A DNA stretch of 64,000 bases from Flavobacteriales bacterium (GTDB taxonomy: Bacteria > Bacteroidota > Bacteroidia > Flavobacteriales_F > PHOS-HE28): positions 62,001 through 126,000 of the forward strand of contig JACJZI010000002.1 of the NCBI GenBank assembly GCA_020635655.1, given 5' to 3'. Within the stretch, counting starts at the first letter, position 1; each line of letters opens with the position of its first letter. Of the stretch, positions 1 through 8,441 are shown piece after piece. Under the pieces are notes generated by a model, which saw nothing but the letters and a program-made list of their open reading frames with translations, did no database searches and was not told the DNA's origin. Both the position numbers and the translations under genes were made by a program.

Positions 1-349
1 CAATGTCCAGCAACTTACCCGTAGGGACATGGCGTCTGATGAGCCGGTATTTGGACCGGAACGCGAGTTTACGTGCAACCTGGTAGATATGGTCCCCGAA
101 GCCGCGTTTCGAGTTTGAATGTGAAATGTATGCGTCGGAGGCATAGAATACTCCGATCTGCTCGACCGGCGGCCGCGGAGAAGTCATCCGGAAGCCGCAC
201 TGTGAACAATCCACGAGCTGGAAGTCGCCGTGTGATACAAGATGATCCCGTACCAGCCCCCAAGGAATGAGCGTGTCAGAACCACAGATCGGGCACCTGA
301 GCACATGCGTAAGAGCGGAGAGTTCCACGTGGAACGATCGGCCGCTCAT
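1..349 (-). CDS. Class I SAM-dependent methyltransferase, N-terminal part (cut by the window edge)
   Basis: Read on the minus strand from the ATG at 347-349, the frame is open to the left edge, giving about 116 residues. It has a zinc-ribbon-like N-terminus with CPICG near residue 19 and a second Cys pair (DCSQCGF) about 30 residues later, then an FYASDAYISHS segment, and it ends in KLLDI at the edge, which looks like the start of SAM-binding motif I. This order is typical of Bacteroidota methyltransferases with an N-terminal zinc ribbon (Methyltransf_23 type); the substrate cannot be inferred. The start ATG overlaps the TGA of mnmG as ATGA, which suggests translational coupling in one transcript. 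One parS-like palindrome (322-335) lies inside its first codons, where it encodes Phe-His-Val-Glu. The SAM-binding core lies outside the window. Confidence 0.72.
   Translation of the reverse strand, partial: MSGRSFHVELSALTHVLRCPICGSDTLIPWGLVRDHLVSHGDFQLVDCSQCGFRMTSPRPPVEQIGVFYASDAYISHSNSKRGFGDHIYQVARKLAFRSKYRLIRRHVPTGKLLDI
322..335. promoter_or_regulatory. parS-like palindrome, copy 1
   Basis: GTTCCACGTGGAAC is a perfect 14-bp palindrome and matches the core of the ParB-binding parS site (classical form TGTTTCACGTGAAACA, with GTTCCACGTGGAAC as a known variant). It lies within the first codons of the methyltransferase, just past the end of mnmG (gidA). ParA and ParB genes are not in the window. 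Confidence 0.65.
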
Positions 350-2226
350 CGGCCAAGATAGACCATGAGGACGCCAAGATCGGATGGAGACACTCCGCTG
401 ATCCTGGCCGCCTGTCCAAGGGTTTGCGGACGCACCATATCCAGTTTGAGACGAGCTTCCATGCTCAGGGAGGTGAGTTGGCCGTAGTTCATGGTCTGGT
501 CCAATGGGAGATCCTCAAGACGCGCCAATTTTTCGGCCAACACCCGCTCCTTGGCCAAATAGCCCGAATACTTGATACCGATCTCCAATTGTTCAAGAGA
601 TTCTTTCCAGAGTCGGTCGTCCGTGTACCCGGATCGTGCTTCTTGTGGTACGAGGCGTTCAAGATCGGAAATGGACAACTGTGGTCGCGTGATGAGATCG
701 ATCAGTTTGACCTTTTGCCGCAGAGGAGATGTTCCACGTGGAACGATCAGGGGGTCGGCCTCCTCCGGTGAAACGCTCGTGCGCCTTACGACCGCGTCCA
801 ATTCCTCAGATTGTTGCCGCTTTCGGTCAACCCGTTGCATCCTATCATCGCCTGCCAGTCCCAGAGCGTGGGAGATAGGCGTCAGGCGCAGGTCCGCATT
901 GTCTTGGCGGAGTAAGATCCGGAACTCGGCCCTGCTCGTGAACATGCGATAGGGCTCATCGGTTCCCTTCGTGATCAGATCGTCGATCAATACGCCGATA
1001 TAGGCATCGTCCCGACCCAGGACCAGCGGGTCCTTCTCGTGGATCTGTAGATGCGCGTTGATGCCGGCCATAAGGCCCTGGCAGGCCGCCTCTTCATATC
1101 CTGTGGTCCCGTTGATCTGGCCGGCGAAATAAAGGCCGCTGATCCCCTTGGTCTCGAGTGTGTGCTGGAGCTGGGTAGGAGGAAAATAGTCGTATTCCAC
1201 GGCGTAGCCAGGCCGGAAAATACGTGCATTGGAAAAGCCGGGAAGCTTGCGCAAAGCAGCAATTTGGACCTGTTCGGGCAAACTGGTGCTGAACCCATTG
1301 ATATACGTCTCCACGGTATTCCACCCTTCGGGCTCAACGAATATCTGGTGATGTTCCTTTTCCTTGAAACGGTCGATCTTATCCTCAATGCTCGGGCAGT
1401 ACCTAGGACCCCGTCCCTGTATCCTTCCATTGAACATTGGGCTCCGGTCGAAGCCGGTGCGCAGGATGTCGTGGACTTCTGGATTTGTGTGAGTGATCCA
1501 ACAGCTTAGCTGGCGCTCGATCGGGCGGCTTTCGGGAAGAAAACTGAACGTGGCCGGGAGTTCATCGCCGCGTTGTTCCTCCAGATTATCGAAGTCAATG
1601 CTTCGGCCGTCCACGCGAGGAGGGGTTCCCGTCTTCATGCGTCCGGCCTGGAATCCGAGTTCCACCAGTTGTTCGGTGATGCCTCGGCTCGCGCGTTCAC
1701 CGGCCCGTCCACCGCCGAACTGCTTCTCGCCGATGTGCATGACGCCGTTCATGAACGTCCCACTCGTCAGTATGACCGTGTGGCCTTTGATGAGCAGGCC
1801 CATGCTGGTGCGAATCCCCGTAACCCGCGAGCCGTCATGCTCGATGGTCGTGACCATCTCCTGCATGAAGTGCACGTTCGGAATACGCTCGAGCGTCTGA
1901 CGCCATTCCTGGGCGAACAAAGCCCGATCATTCTGCGATCGCGGGCTCCACATGGCCGGCCCCTTGCTCCGGTTAAGCATCCGGAACTGGACCATGCTGC
2001 GGTCGCTGACCAGGCCGCTGTAGCCGCCGAAAGCATCTATTTCCCTGATTATCTGGCCCTTAGCCACCCCTCCCATGGCCGGATTGCAGCTCATCTGGCC
2101 GATCACCCCCATGTTCATGGTGATCAACAGCACGCGGGAACCCATGTTGCCCGCCGCCGCCGCTGCTTCACAGCCGGCATGACCAGCTCCGACCACGATC
2201 ACGTCGTATGGCCCAAGGTCCGTCAT
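346..2226 (-). CDS. mnmG: tRNA uridine-5-carboxymethylaminomethyl(34) synthesis enzyme MnmG (GidA)
   Basis: At 626 residues this is full length for MnmG, the FAD enzyme that works with MnmE to place the cmnm5 group on wobble uridine 34 of several tRNAs. The dinucleotide-binding motif GAGHAGCE is near residue 12. The family signatures GPRYCPSIEDKI (near residue 275) and FRPGYAVEYDYFPP (near 350), and the FAD motif FAGQINGTTGYEEAA, are all present. The ATG is supported by a TAACTTTG -7 element at 2238-2245, only 11 bases upstream, so the leader is very short. It ends in an ATGA overlap with the methyltransferase gene. One parS-like site lies inside the gene. Confidence 0.97.
   Translation of the reverse strand: MTDLGPYDVIVVGAGHAGCEAAAAAGNMGSRVLLITMNMGVIGQMSCNPAMGGVAKGQIIREIDAFGGYSGLVSDRSMVQFRMLNRSKGPAMWSPRSQNDRALFAQEWRQTLERIPNVHFMQEMVTTIEHDGSRVTGIRTSMGLLIKGHTVILTSGTFMNGVMHIGEKQFGGGRAGERASRGITEQLVELGFQAGRMKTGTPPRVDGRSIDFDNLEEQRGDELPATFSFLPESRPIERQLSCWITHTNPEVHDILRTGFDRSPMFNGRIQGRGPRYCPSIEDKIDRFKEKEHHQIFVEPEGWNTVETYINGFSTSLPEQVQIAALRKLPGFSNARIFRPGYAVEYDYFPPTQLQHTLETKGISGLYFAGQINGTTGYEEAACQGLMAGINAHLQIHEKDPLVLGRDDAYIGVLIDDLITKGTDEPYRMFTSRAEFRILLRQDNADLRLTPISHALGLAGDDRMQRVDRKRQQSEELDAVVRRTSVSPEEADPLIVPRGTSPLRQKVKLIDLITRPQLSISDLERLVPQEARSGYTDDRLWKESLEQLEIGIKYSGYLAKERVLAEKLARLEDLPLDQTMNYGQLTSLSMEARLKLDMVRPQTLGQAARISGVSPSDLGVLMVYLGR
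731..744. promoter_or_regulatory. parS-like palindrome, copy 2
   Basis: A second exact copy of GTTCCACGTGGAAC, preceded by T, 409 bp from copy 1 and inside mnmG. Here it encodes Val-Pro-Arg-Gly-Thr, in a different reading frame from copy 1. Conservation across two frames points to selection on the DNA rather than on the protein. Confidence 0.65.
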
Positions 2227-2237
2227 GGATCAGTGCG

Positions 2238-2245
2238 CAAAGTTA
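2238..2245 (-). promoter_or_regulatory. -7 promoter element of mnmG (TAACTTTG)
   Basis: Exact match to the Bacteroidota -7 consensus TAnnTTTG on the minus strand, 11 bases upstream of the mnmG ATG. No clear -33 TTTG was found at the usual distance. Confidence 0.5.
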
Positions 2246-2282
2246 CGCCGGGGTGGGAAGCCCGCCCGACGACGAAATGGGC

Positions 2283-2726
2283 TCAGCGCCAGGACAAGTA
2301 ACGATCCTCGAGTTGTCGCATGGCGGTGCGTTGGGGTGCGGTCTTGTCCTGATGCCCGCAAAGGTGCAGGAGCCCGTGGACCATGACGCGATGCAGTTCC
2401 GCTGTGTGATGCACATGGTATTCGCGCGCATTCTCCTTCACACGCTCATAACTGATAAGAATGTCTCCCTCCAAGTCCTCATCCTGCCCCTCGTGGAACG
2501 TGATCACGTCAGTGAGGTCATCATGCGCCAGGTATTGGCGGTTGTAGGCAAGAAGTTCATTGTCGGACATCAACACATAGGTGATCGAGCCGACGCGCCT
2601 ACCCTCCGCTTCAGCCACGCGTAACAACCACTGCCGCAGTGCGGTACGATCTCGGAAGGCGTTCGTTGTGCCGGATCGCACCAAGAAATGGATGGGGCTG
2701 GATCTTGGTGCTTTGGCGGGGCTCAC
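2283..2726 (-). CDS. ybeY: Endoribonuclease YbeY (16S rRNA maturation)
   Basis: The protein has 147 residues, within the YbeY size range. YbeY is a metal-dependent single-strand RNase for 16S rRNA 3'-end maturation and ribosome quality control. The signature HGLLHLCGHQD is near residue 116. The first two zinc ligands are His, while the third, usually His, is Asp; as I recall this is common in Bacteroidota YbeY. The segment DVITFHEG is also typical. The start is a GTG whose last two bases are shared with the TGA of the upstream RsbW-like gene (GTGA overlap), so the two are probably translationally coupled. Its stop lies 57 bases before the mnmG start, a gap that holds the mnmG promoter. Confidence 0.93.
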   Translation of the reverse strand: MSPAKAPRSSPIHFLVRSGTTNAFRDRTALRQWLLRVAEAEGRRVGSITYVLMSDNELLAYNRQYLAHDDLTDVITFHEGQDEDLEGDILISYERVKENAREYHVHHTAELHRVMVHGLLHLCGHQDKTAPQRTAMRQLEDRYLSWR

Positions 2727-3160
2727 TCTTTCACCGGGGCAAGTCCGAAGGACATCACCACGGTCGCACCATTGTCGGTGAATTCGACCTTGTCGGCCAG
2801 GGCGCGCATCAGGAAAACGCCCCGACCATGGGGCTTCTCGATGTTCTCCGGGTCAGTGGGGTCAGGAAGGTGGTCATGGTCGAATCCAGGACCTTCATCC
2901 CCGACCATGAAGATGATCGCATCGTCCTTCACCTCGTACCCGACGACGACCCGTCTTTCCGGGTCCTGCCGATTGCCGTGGTGAATGGCATTGTTCACAG
3001 CCTCTGTGAGCGCGATCAGGATGTTGCCATAGTGCGATTCGTGCACGTTCGACCTGGCACAGACCTCGTCGATCAATTTCTCCACGAGATGGATGTTCTC
3101 CGCCTGGCTGGGGAAGTCGATCCGTTCGGTGAATTGGACGTCGTCAGTAAGGGCTCCCAT
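2723..3160 (-). CDS. RsbW-like ATP-binding protein (HATPase_c_2, anti-sigma/serine kinase type)
   Basis: A stand-alone GHKL ATPase domain of 145 residues. The N box is ALTEAVNNAIHHGN, with the magnesium-binding Asn; the G1 box is VGDEGPGFD; and the G2-like loop is HGRGVFLM. This matches the RsbW/SpoIIAB family, whose members bind ATP and hold or phosphorylate a partner. No anti-sigma antagonist or sigma-B type factor is visible nearby, so the partner is unknown. I chose the ATG at 3160 over the upstream TTG at 3181 because AAAGGA lies just before it and the TTG would overlap the DUF4175 gene. It lies between DUF4175 and ybeY in what looks like one operon. Confidence 0.85.
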   Translation of the reverse strand: MGALTDDVQFTERIDFPSQAENIHLVEKLIDEVCARSNVHESHYGNILIALTEAVNNAIHHGNRQDPERRVVVGYEVKDDAIIFMVGDEGPGFDHDHLPDPTDPENIEKPHGRGVFLMRALADKVEFTDNGATVVMSFGLAPVKE

Positions 3161-3167
3161 CGTCCTT

Positions 3168-6100
3168 TCAGGGTCGGTCAAATGTACCGAAATAGTCGTT
3201 CACGCGGTCGCGGTAATAGGGTTTCAGACCGGCCGGCATGGTACGTAGAAGCTCGGCTTCCCGGGCCTTCCGACGTTGGTATTCAAAGAAACGGGCGGGG
3301 TCTTCCGGTGGGTCCTGATCCCCCTCCTTGCTTGTACGCTTCTTGTCCAGCTCGCGTTCCCGCTCGGCTTTCTCCGCTTCGAGCAGGCGCACCATGATGT
3401 CCTGTTGTCGGCGCACGGTCTCCTGGTCGATCCGTTTGTTCACCACGTCCTTCTCGTTCTGTTCCATTTCCTCGGCGAGCTTGTTGAGACCATTGCCCGC
3501 GCCGGACCCGTCGGCATTCATTTCTTGCGCGAGCCGCTGCATCTCCTTGCGTATGGCCGCCTGTTGCGCGGCAAGTTCGGCCAGCTGCCTGCTCATGCCG
3601 GGCATCTGGCCCCCGGAGCCCTGCTGCCCCGGCTTCATTCCCTTGCGCTGTTCCTCAAGGGCCTTGCGCATGGCCTCGAGCTGTTTGCTCAATGCCTCCT
3701 GTTGGGCCTTCATCCTGGCCATGGAGGGTTTATTACCTTTTCCGCTGCCCGTTCCCCCGGGCTTGTTGCAGGAACCGTTCCCTGGCATCTGCATGGCCAT
3801 CTGCTGCATCATTTGCTGTAGAGCTTCGTCCAACAGCAGAGCAAGGTCGTTCAATGAGGTCATGGCCCGCTGCTGATTGTCAGCGGCCATCGGACGATGC
3901 CGATCGTTCGCACGTGCTTCGCCGAGGTGTTCCATGGCCTCGTCCATGTTGCTGTTCACCGAATTCATCTCGCGGTTCACGATGCTCTGCAGCTGCGGCA
4001 CACGCTTGCTCAGGGCGAACAGCGAATCCTCGATCACCTTGGAATCATCTCGGAGGTCCTTTTGTTCGCGACCGATCTCGATGAAGCGCGGGTCCTTCGA
4101 TGAGGTGTTCTGCATGTCCTTCATCAGGGCCTCCTGGTCGAAGCTGAGCTGGACGATGTTCTCCAGCAGTTGGCGGAGCGCATCCATGTCCTCCTCATGC
4201 TGTTGCTGTTCGCCGTTCCGCATGCCGGACTGCATTTGGAAGGCCAGTTGTTTCATCTGATCGGCCGCGTTCTTCTGGCTTTCGCTTGCCTTGCTTTTCT
4301 GTTGCTGTTGCAGCTGATCACTGCTCTGTTGCTGTTGCTCACCGATGTCCTGTTGCTTTTGTTCGGTATCCGGGATGTCCAGTGGGTTCTCCAGCTGCTT
4401 GTTCTTTTCCTCGAGCGCGTGTATATCCTTCTGAATGTCCTTGAACTCCTTGTTCAATTCCTCCTGTTCATGCCCGAGTTCATCGTTCGGCCGATCGCCC
4501 TCCTTGGTCTCATCGCCGAGCTTGTCCTGCCGTTCGGCCAGATCGTTCAGGTGGTCGGCGATATCCTGCGCCTTTTGTTCGACCTCCATTTGTTTGAAGA
4601 GCTCCAAGGACCGATCAAGTTCCTTTTCAAGGTCTTCCTGGCTCAATTTCATGTCCTCCATCTTCTCCTGGAGCTTGTCCTTGTCCAGCTTATCGAGCAT
4701 CTCCTGCACCTGACGATAGAGGTCCTTCATTTCGTCGCTCAGTACGTTCTCAAAGAGGTCTTGGAGCTTGTTTTGTTTGTCCAGCAGACGCTGGTCCATC
4801 TCCTGGAATTCGGACCGCTGCTCCTGGCTCATCCGGAGTTGGTCGGTCGTGCGGGAGATCTGGTCCTGCAGTTGTTTCTGCCGGTCGATCACGTTCTGCA
4901 ACTTCTGTTGGTCCTGCCAGTCGAGGTCCTTCTTGTCGAGCATGTTCCGCCGCAGCTTGTCCAGGTCGCCCTGCAGTTGTTGGGCTTCCTGGATGCCCGA
5001 GCGGAGCGCGCTTTCGATGGCCTCGTTCTGCTTTTGTTGTTCGGCGGCCAGTTCGTTCAGTGTTGGCGCCTCGAACACCAATGTGTTGCTGCGCGTGCGC
5101 TTTGCGCCGTTCACCCCGTCATTGTCCCATACATCGAACCAGTACTCCAGTTCGTCCCCGGGTTGGATCCGGAGGCCGGCCAGGTCCCAGGCGTGGTAGA
5201 AATCCTGCCGGGTATTGCTTCGGTCCACAGGAAGGTCGCGGACCCCTTCTCGGTCTTCGATGGCCACGCTATCACCGCCTGCGCTGAACCGATAGTGGAA
5301 TTGCAATCTGGAAAGCCCGTGATCATCCCCGATGGTTCCCCGGAAATAGCGCTGTTTCGGGGCGAGGCTGTCGATGCGCTCTTCTACGGCGATCGTGGGA
5401 TACAGGTCGGGCAGCACCTGCACATGGTACTCCAGTGGTGACCCTTGAGAAACGACACCGTTCCGCGGAATGATGCGATACGCATGACCCTGCACGAAGC
5501 GACGCGAGAGGGAAAAGGCATCCGGTTCGAGCGGTTCGAGGGTATAGGTGCTGTCGTCGAACGACACGTCCAAGGTGCGGGCGCTCCGGGTCCCGATATT
5601 CCAGGTGATGCGTGTGCCGGCGGGCACGGTCACGTCCCCCATATTGTTGATCGTACGGCCGGGTTCCCCGGTATATGCGGGGGGCGCCATCGTTATGGAC
5701 AACTGCATTAATGTGGGGTTGGGCAGCACCTCCAGCGTATAGGTCCCGCTCTTGTAACCCTCTGCAGTGAGTTGGAAATCGGTCGTCCCCGGTACATTCC
5801 GAAAGCGGTGATGGAAATGTCCTCCCCCGGCCTTCACCATCGGCACCTCGCGGCCGTCGAGCAGGATCGCTGCCTGCTGAGGCACCACCTCACCCTCCAG
5901 GCGAACATCCAGATCGAAATCCTCTTGCTCTGGAACAGCAAGCGTGTCGTTCATGATCAGGAACCGGAACGGCGCCTCCGGAACGAATTCCATTCCATGG
6001 CGCAGGATGCGTTGGGTGGGCCCGGTGATCATGGAGGGCGCTGTGATCAGCAACAGCAGCAGGATCGCCAGGGGTGGCAGTGCATAGCGCAGGTAACGCG

Positions 6101-6560
6101 TGTTCTTGCGCAGGTCGATCGCCGCCGAGAAGGGCACGGCCCTCATTTCCCGGCTTCGCTGTGCGATGCTGGCTTCGATCAACTCCCGATTCGGCGCGGA
6201 GGCGGCCTGCTGTTGCAGTTGAAGCGTGTTCAAAAGCTTATCCGCCACCTCCCCGAAGTGTGCCCCGATGATCTGGGCCGCTTCGGCATGGGTGATCACC
6301 GCGCCCAGGCGCAGCCATCGGGAGGCCGGTATCAGGATGTAGCGGACCAGTACGGAACCGGCCGCCGCGAGATAGCCCCAATACAACACGGAGCGCATAC
6401 CGGGTCCGAAGCGGCCGAAATACTCGCTGAGCGTGACCCCGAGATAAAGGACGGCGAGAAGCCCCACGCTGTACAACAGGCCGCGAAGGAGCCGGTCCTG
6501 GTAGTACCTCCGGATGAAGGCATCCAACTTGCCGATCAGCAGTTCCCGGTCACTTTGCAT
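3168..6560 (-). CDS. DUF4175 family membrane-anchored coiled-coil protein
   Basis: A protein of 1,130 residues, in line with the Bacteroidota DUF4175 family. Hydrophobic segments lie near residues 25-45, 55-75 and 155-175. Beta-rich extracytoplasmic sequence follows to about residue 510. After that comes a long, highly charged coiled coil (about 515-800), rich in Gln, Glu, Lys and Asp with a Gln-rich stretch near 735-755. The C-terminal third is Met/Gln-rich and interrupted by Gly-rich linkers. The function is unknown; the layout suggests a membrane-anchored scaffold. It starts at an ATG 44 bases downstream of a TACCTTTG element. Its stop is 7 bases before the RsbW-like ATG. A 423-residue frame on the opposite strand is a shadow of the low-complexity coil. 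Confidence 0.88.
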   Translation of the reverse strand: MQSDRELLIGKLDAFIRRYYQDRLLRGLLYSVGLLAVLYLGVTLSEYFGRFGPGMRSVLYWGYLAAAGSVLVRYILIPASRWLRLGAVITHAEAAQIIGAHFGEVADKLLNTLQLQQQAASAPNRELIEASIAQRSREMRAVPFSAAIDLRKNTRYLRYALPPLAILLLLLITAPSMITGPTQRILRHGMEFVPEAPFRFLIMNDTLAVPEQEDFDLDVRLEGEVVPQQAAILLDGREVPMVKAGGGHFHHRFRNVPGTTDFQLTAEGYKSGTYTLEVLPNPTLMQLSITMAPPAYTGEPGRTINNMGDVTVPAGTRITWNIGTRSARTLDVSFDDSTYTLEPLEPDAFSLSRRFVQGHAYRIIPRNGVVSQGSPLEYHVQVLPDLYPTIAVEERIDSLAPKQRYFRGTIGDDHGLSRLQFHYRFSAGGDSVAIEDREGVRDLPVDRSNTRQDFYHAWDLAGLRIQPGDELEYWFDVWDNDGVNGAKRTRSNTLVFEAPTLNELAAEQQKQNEAIESALRSGIQEAQQLQGDLDKLRRNMLDKKDLDWQDQQKLQNVIDRQKQLQDQISRTTDQLRMSQEQRSEFQEMDQRLLDKQNKLQDLFENVLSDEMKDLYRQVQEMLDKLDKDKLQEKMEDMKLSQEDLEKELDRSLELFKQMEVEQKAQDIADHLNDLAERQDKLGDETKEGDRPNDELGHEQEELNKEFKDIQKDIHALEEKNKQLENPLDIPDTEQKQQDIGEQQQQSSDQLQQQQKSKASESQKNAADQMKQLAFQMQSGMRNGEQQQHEEDMDALRQLLENIVQLSFDQEALMKDMQNTSSKDPRFIEIGREQKDLRDDSKVIEDSLFALSKRVPQLQSIVNREMNSVNSNMDEAMEHLGEARANDRHRPMAADNQQRAMTSLNDLALLLDEALQQMMQQMAMQMPGNGSCNKPGGTGSGKGNKPSMARMKAQQEALSKQLEAMRKALEEQRKGMKPGQQGSGGQMPGMSRQLAELAAQQAAIRKEMQRLAQEMNADGSGAGNGLNKLAEEMEQNEKDVVNKRIDQETVRRQQDIMVRLLEAEKAERERELDKKRTSKEGDQDPPEDPARFFEYQRRKAREAELLRTMPAGLKPYYRDRVNDYFGTFDRP

Positions 6561-6604
6561 GGTCCGTGTGGCTGGAACGGTCCTCCCATTCCGGGCATTG
6601 TTCC

Positions 6605-6612
6605 CAAAGGTA
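6605..6612 (-). promoter_or_regulatory. -7 promoter element of the DUF4175 operon (TACCTTTG)
   Basis: Exact TAnnTTTG match on the minus strand, 44 bases upstream of the DUF4175 ATG, in the gap after the PKD protein gene. It suggests that DUF4175, the RsbW-like gene and ybeY form their own transcript. Confidence 0.5.
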
Positions 6613-6637
6613 CGGCAGTGCCGGACCGGAGGTCGTG

Positions 6638-8401
6638 CTATTCATGGACCACAAATGCCCGCCCTGAGACCCTTTGCGAGTCTCGGAGGCGCACGAAGTA
6701 GGTCCCCGGATGGAGATCGAGCAGGTCGAATGCTTCCGTGATCCGGCCTAGCAACGGGGTCACGTGGCGGTCGCAAATGAGCTGCCCGGACAGGTTCGTC
6801 ACGTAGATCCCCACGTCCCCGACGAACCCCTCTCCCTGCACCACGAACCGGCCGTCATTGGGTACGGGGAATAAGTTGAACCGCGGGCCGGTCGGATCGC
6901 GCCGGGCAATGGCCGTGGTGTTAAGTGAAAAGCTGGTGGACACCATGCAGCCATCGGCTGTTGATAGCGTTACGGTGTAATCCCCATCGCCCATGCTGAA
7001 CAAGTAGGGATCGTCCGTGCCCGGCACGGGCAGCCCTTCGTAGGTCCACGAACAGATCCCCGTTCCTCCATCCATGAACAGGACACCGCCCGAATAGGTG
7101 ATCGTGATGGTTGGGCAGACAACGACCGGGTCGCTCCAACCCAAGCAGCCGTAACCGTTCGTGCCTTCAGCCAGATAGACACCATCGCCGGGAGTCTGCA
7201 GACAAGCGCCAATGGCGTTCGGAACGGTGTCGCCGTCCTGGTACCATACGATGTTCACCAAGTTGGAGTCGCTCAGGCAGATCAGTCCGGCGAGCGTGTC
7301 ATAGGTCGTGGTCATGTCAGGCAGCGAGAATACGGTCACACTGTCCGTATCCTGGAATAGCTGTTGCACAGTGAGGCCCACGCTCAATTGACCGAACGTG
7401 CCCCCCGCCACGTTGAAGGGGTATGTCCCCGGCCCATTGAGCGGGATGTTGAAAGTGCCCAGATCGTCATCCTGGCTGATGGGGTCCTCATCGTAGAACG
7501 TGATCGAATAGGGCGGATCGTTCAAGGGCAGGTTCAGGTTCGACCAGGTCTGACTTTGCGCGTTACTGCCACTGCTGCTCGTATAGTCGTTGCCATTTCC
7601 GTCGGTCAATACGAAATAAAGGTCCGGTGCGCCGGTGCACCCGAAAATGTCCGGCTCCTCGACATCGCCACACCAGTTGTCGTTCACACCGCTCAATACG
7701 ACCTCTGTGAGGACGTATCCGCCGACAGTTGTCAGAAGGGAGATGGTATAGACACCAGGCTGGGAATAGGTCTGGACGGGTGGGTCGGCATCTCCACTCG
7801 AGTTACCATTGCCAAAATCCCACGCATAGGTGGTGGGAGCGCCACCGCCATCGATCAAAGCATTGAAAGTGACGTCCAGCGACCCGCAATCGCTCGTTGG
7901 GTCGAAACTGAAGCTCAGGTTGCCCCCATTCCCCGGCTGGACCACCAGGACGACCGGAAAGGATTCGGGCACGGTGAGCTGAATGCCGTTGTAATCCACC
8001 AAGGCATTGATGGAGATCGTAATGGTAAAGGTCCCGGCGCCCAATGGGGTGCCACAGATGCGGGCGCAACCGTATTCGTTCTGTTGGGGATAGTAGATAC
8101 CGAGCGGATCGTTCGTTTCCACAGCGAGCCCGAAAGGCACACCGGAGATCCCGGTGATGGTCATTTGCAGGAAGTCCACACTGAACCCCGTGCCCGTATC
8201 GGTGAAGGAGGAGGGCAGCCAGAAGGTAAGGTCCGCCTCATAGGGCACCCCGACCGTGGCGTTCGGAGGCTGTGTCGGGCAAAGTGTGGGATAGGCCGGG
8301 GTCACCTGGCAGGCCAGGTCCGGGTTGCACCCTGGGCATTGGGCATGTGCGCGCGGCAGGATGCACATGCCGATGAGCACGAGAAATGGAGCGGGACGCA
8401 T
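6638..8401 (-). CDS. Secreted PKD-domain protein with type A T9SS sorting tail
   Basis: A protein of 587 residues. A signal peptide (about residues 1-20, ending AHA-Q) precedes a Cys-rich N-terminal part. A putative Ig/Big-type region spans about 40-160. A PKD-like domain follows at about 168-245, marked by YAWDFGNGNSS and PGVYTISL. Further beta-rich sequence leads to a C-terminal Por secretion tail: FNLFPVPNDGRFVV, then LSGQLICDR and PGTYFVRLRD, ending in VVHE. The tail predicts export by T9SS and processing at the cell surface. No enzymatic motif was found. The gene lies 40 bases downstream of the HEAT-like gene on the same strand and may be co-transcribed with it. Confidence 0.85.
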   Translation of the reverse strand: MRPAPFLVLIGMCILPRAHAQCPGCNPDLACQVTPAYPTLCPTQPPNATVGVPYEADLTFWLPSSFTDTGTGFSVDFLQMTITGISGVPFGLAVETNDPLGIYYPQQNEYGCARICGTPLGAGTFTITISINALVDYNGIQLTVPESFPVVLVVQPGNGGNLSFSFDPTSDCGSLDVTFNALIDGGGAPTTYAWDFGNGNSSGDADPPVQTYSQPGVYTISLLTTVGGYVLTEVVLSGVNDNWCGDVEEPDIFGCTGAPDLYFVLTDGNGNDYTSSSGSNAQSQTWSNLNLPLNDPPYSITFYDEDPISQDDDLGTFNIPLNGPGTYPFNVAGGTFGQLSVGLTVQQLFQDTDSVTVFSLPDMTTTYDTLAGLICLSDSNLVNIVWYQDGDTVPNAIGACLQTPGDGVYLAEGTNGYGCLGWSDPVVVCPTITITYSGGVLFMDGGTGICSWTYEGLPVPGTDDPYLFSMGDGDYTVTLSTADGCMVSTSFSLNTTAIARRDPTGPRFNLFPVPNDGRFVVQGEGFVGDVGIYVTNLSGQLICDRHVTPLLGRITEAFDLLDLHPGTYFVRLRDSQRVSGRAFVVHE

Positions 8402-8441
8402 CTGGTGGTTCGGCAGGAATGCAAGATCGGAAAAGTCCGGT

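Noticed and set aside
4170..5441. A 423-residue open frame opposite the DUF4175 coil
   Set aside because: It is Leu/Val-rich antisense of a Gln/Glu/Lys-rich coiled coil and has no domain. The sense gene is clearly real.
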